From: Actinoplanes sp. N902-109
Lineage (GTDB): Bacteria > Actinomycetota > Actinomycetes > Mycobacteriales > Micromonosporaceae
Direction of reading: 5' to 3'
NCBI RefSeq assembly: GCF_000389965.1
Contig: NC_021191.1
Coordinates: 2,729,501-2,793,500 of the forward strand
DNA: 64,000 nt
In this document: piece by piece, positions 22,758 to 64,000 of the stretch
Layout: each line of letters opens with the position of its first letter
Numbering within the stretch: the stretch's first letter is position 1
Notes under the pieces: generated by a model
What the model saw: only the letters and a program-made list of their open reading frames with translations
Told to the model about the DNA's origin: nothing
Database searches by the model: none
Made by a program: the position numbers and the translations under genes

Positions 22758-23372
22758 ATGACGGACGAAGACACCCAAGCCGGGACCATGCGGGTCGCCA
22801 ACGCGGACCGGGAGCAGGTCGTGCAGGTCCTCCGTGCTGCCACGGCCGCCGGCCGGCTCACCGGGGCCGAGTTCGAGACCCGGGAGCAGGCGGCCCGGGC
22901 CGCGGTCACCTATCGGGACCTCGCGGCGCTCACCGCCGACCTGCCCGCCCCGGCGGCCGAGCCGGACGAGGAGTCGGCCGACCGGATGCGCATCGACCGG
23001 CGGTTCAGCCACATCTTCCGCGAAGGCCCCTGGGTGGTGCCGCGGCACATCGACATCAAGTTGACCCTGGGCGATGTCAAGCTCGACTTCACCGAGGCGG
23101 TCATCAATCACGACCTGGTGCGGATCACTGTCGATCTGGGCATCGGCGGCAATGTGACGATGATCGTGCAACCCGGCATCAAGGTCGTCGCCGAGGACCT
23201 CGACATCGGCATGCTCGGCGAGTTCAAGGTGCAGCGTTACCCCGAGGAACAGCGGGAGACGCCCACCTTCCTGCGGGTGGAGGTGCTGGGCAAGGTCCGC
23301 GCCGGCAACTTTGTCGTACGACCTCCGCGCACGCTGCTCGACCCGCTCACCCGGCCGGGCCGGGACGACTGA
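22758..23372 (+). CDS. DUF1707 (SHOCT-like) domain protein with C-terminal LiaF-like beta domain
   Basis: 204 residues. Residues about 11-63 (MRVANADREQVVQVLR to LTADLP) match the DUF1707 pattern of actinobacterial proteins: a short helical module with ADRE near the start, GRL in the middle and L-DLP at the end. The C-terminal half (about 85-195) is strand-rich with repeated D-V-K-L-D and G-V-T-M-I-V patterns like the beta domain of cell-wall-stress LiaF/YvqF-type proteins. No membrane helix is seen, so it should be cytoplasmic. Function in this family is generally unknown. Start at 22758 is preferred over an in-frame upstream ATG because the family homology begins there and a leaderless promoter fits. 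No obvious link to polyketide assembly; it may be a bystander, or connected with envelope response to the product. Confidence 0.85.
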   Translation: MTDEDTQAGTMRVANADREQVVQVLRAATAAGRLTGAEFETREQAARAAVTYRDLAALTADLPAPAAEPDEESADRMRIDRRFSHIFREGPWVVPRHIDIKLTLGDVKLDFTEAVINHDLVRITVDLGIGGNVTMIVQPGIKVVAEDLDIGMLGEFKVQRYPEEQRETPTFLRVEVLGKVRAGNFVVRPPRTLLDPLTRPGRDD

Positions 23373-23388
23373 CCCGGTACCACCACCA

Positions 23389-23423
23389 AGCGCGACGCCG
23401 GCCGGCGTCGCGCTTTTTCTTTT
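23389..23423 (+). terminator. Rho-independent terminator, perfect palindrome plus T-tract
   Basis: 26-bp perfect palindrome (23389-23414, arm AGCGCGACGCCGG) followed by a T-rich run (TTTTTCTTTT from 23414). It isolates the PKS B operon from upstream transcription. Confidence 0.92.
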
Positions 23424-23435
23424 GCGCACTCGGTA

Positions 23436-23480
23436 CGTTCAACTGATTTGTTGCGACCCGTTCGACCCGGCCGCTACGGT
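23436..23480 (+). promoter_or_regulatory. Putative promoter and activator site of the PKS B-C-D operon
   Basis: Candidate -35 TTGCGA (23451-23456), 18-bp spacer, -10 TACGGT (23475-23480). CGTTCAACTGA (23436-23446), the reverse complement of the 11-mer at 22214-22224, ends 4 bp before the -35. Predicted transcription start near 23487 would leave an untranslated leader of about 90 bases before the ATG at 23580. Confidence 0.5.
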
Positions 23481-23579
23481 CTCGGGCACCGAGTAACAGT
23501 CGGTTATCTGTCGCGCGTCTGCGAGGCGCACATTGGCGTCTCCTCGTTGATTCCTCGTGATCTGGGATGGCGGAAACAA

Positions 23580-37568
<13,989 letters not shown>

Positions 37569-37616
37569 CCCGGCGCACGCACGCCGCGACCTCCTCGACC
37601 CAAGGTGGGGTAAACC

Positions 37617-46859
<9,243 letters not shown>

Positions 46860-46904
46860 CCAATACGCAGTTTCTCGCATTTATGAATGGGCGAGTGAGG
46901 TCCC

Positions 46905-64000
<17,096 letters not shown>

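Noticed and set aside
23448..23579. TTG at 23448 as the start of PKS B
   Set aside because: The extension has no family similarity, overlaps the proposed promoter, and the docking helix begins at ATG 23580.

Overview
The window is almost entirely one large modular type I polyketide synthase (PKS) locus from a high-GC actinomycete. By eye the base composition is roughly 70% G+C with strong third-position G/C bias, and the PKS architecture, the DUF1707-family protein and the leaderless-type promoter all fit Actinobacteria. Genus or family cannot be fixed from the sequence alone. Both ends of the window cut through PKS genes, so the loading module, the chain-release thioesterase and most tailoring or regulatory genes lie outside.

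Layout. (1) 1-21176 (+): PKS A, 5'-truncated inside its first visible ketosynthase. It holds four modules, all KS-AT-DH-KR-ACP, with malonyl-type ATs (HAFH) and apparently intact DH and KR domains; this is the signature of a conjugated polyene segment of at least four double bonds. (2) 21177-23579: a 2.4-kb non-PKS island. It carries a convergent hairpin terminator, a type II thioesterase on the minus strand, a 105-residue protein of unknown function, a DUF1707 protein with a leaderless-type promoter, a perfect-palindrome terminator with a T-tract, and the probable promoter of the next PKS operon. (3) 23580-64000 (+): PKS B (three modules), PKS C (two modules) and PKS D (four modules seen, 3'-truncated), separated by only 48 and 45 bp and so probably one transcript.

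PKS B-D carry no DH or ER domain in any complete module and should build an oxygenated, alkyl-branched chain. B1 has a ruined KR (ketone kept), B2 a B-type KR, B3, C1 and C2 A-type KRs, and D1-D3 B-type KRs; D4 is cut. AT motifs fall into three groups: HAFH (malonyl: A1-A4, B3, D1, D3), YASH (methylmalonyl: D2, D4) and an atypical FVAH group with GHSQG (B1, B2, C1, C2) whose extender unit cannot be read confidently. Docking helices at the termini are compatible with the order A to B to C to D. On that order the 13 visible modules add about 26 backbone carbons: a polyene followed by a ketone and a branched polyol. I cannot match it to a named compound.

The most interesting observations are the FVAH AT group; the degenerate KR of B1 containing tandem repeats; an 11-bp motif placed 4 bp upstream of two putative -35 boxes (unknown 105-aa gene and PKS B); strong evidence of two-module duplication or gene conversion in PKS A (same 10,293-bp offset at two distant tracts); in-frame tandem repeats inside domains or linkers; and an apparent excess of the pentamer TTGAC. 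No RNA genes, CRISPR arrays, insertion sequences or attachment sites were recognised. Apart from the 5'-truncated edge there is no gene-free stretch longer than about 220 bp.
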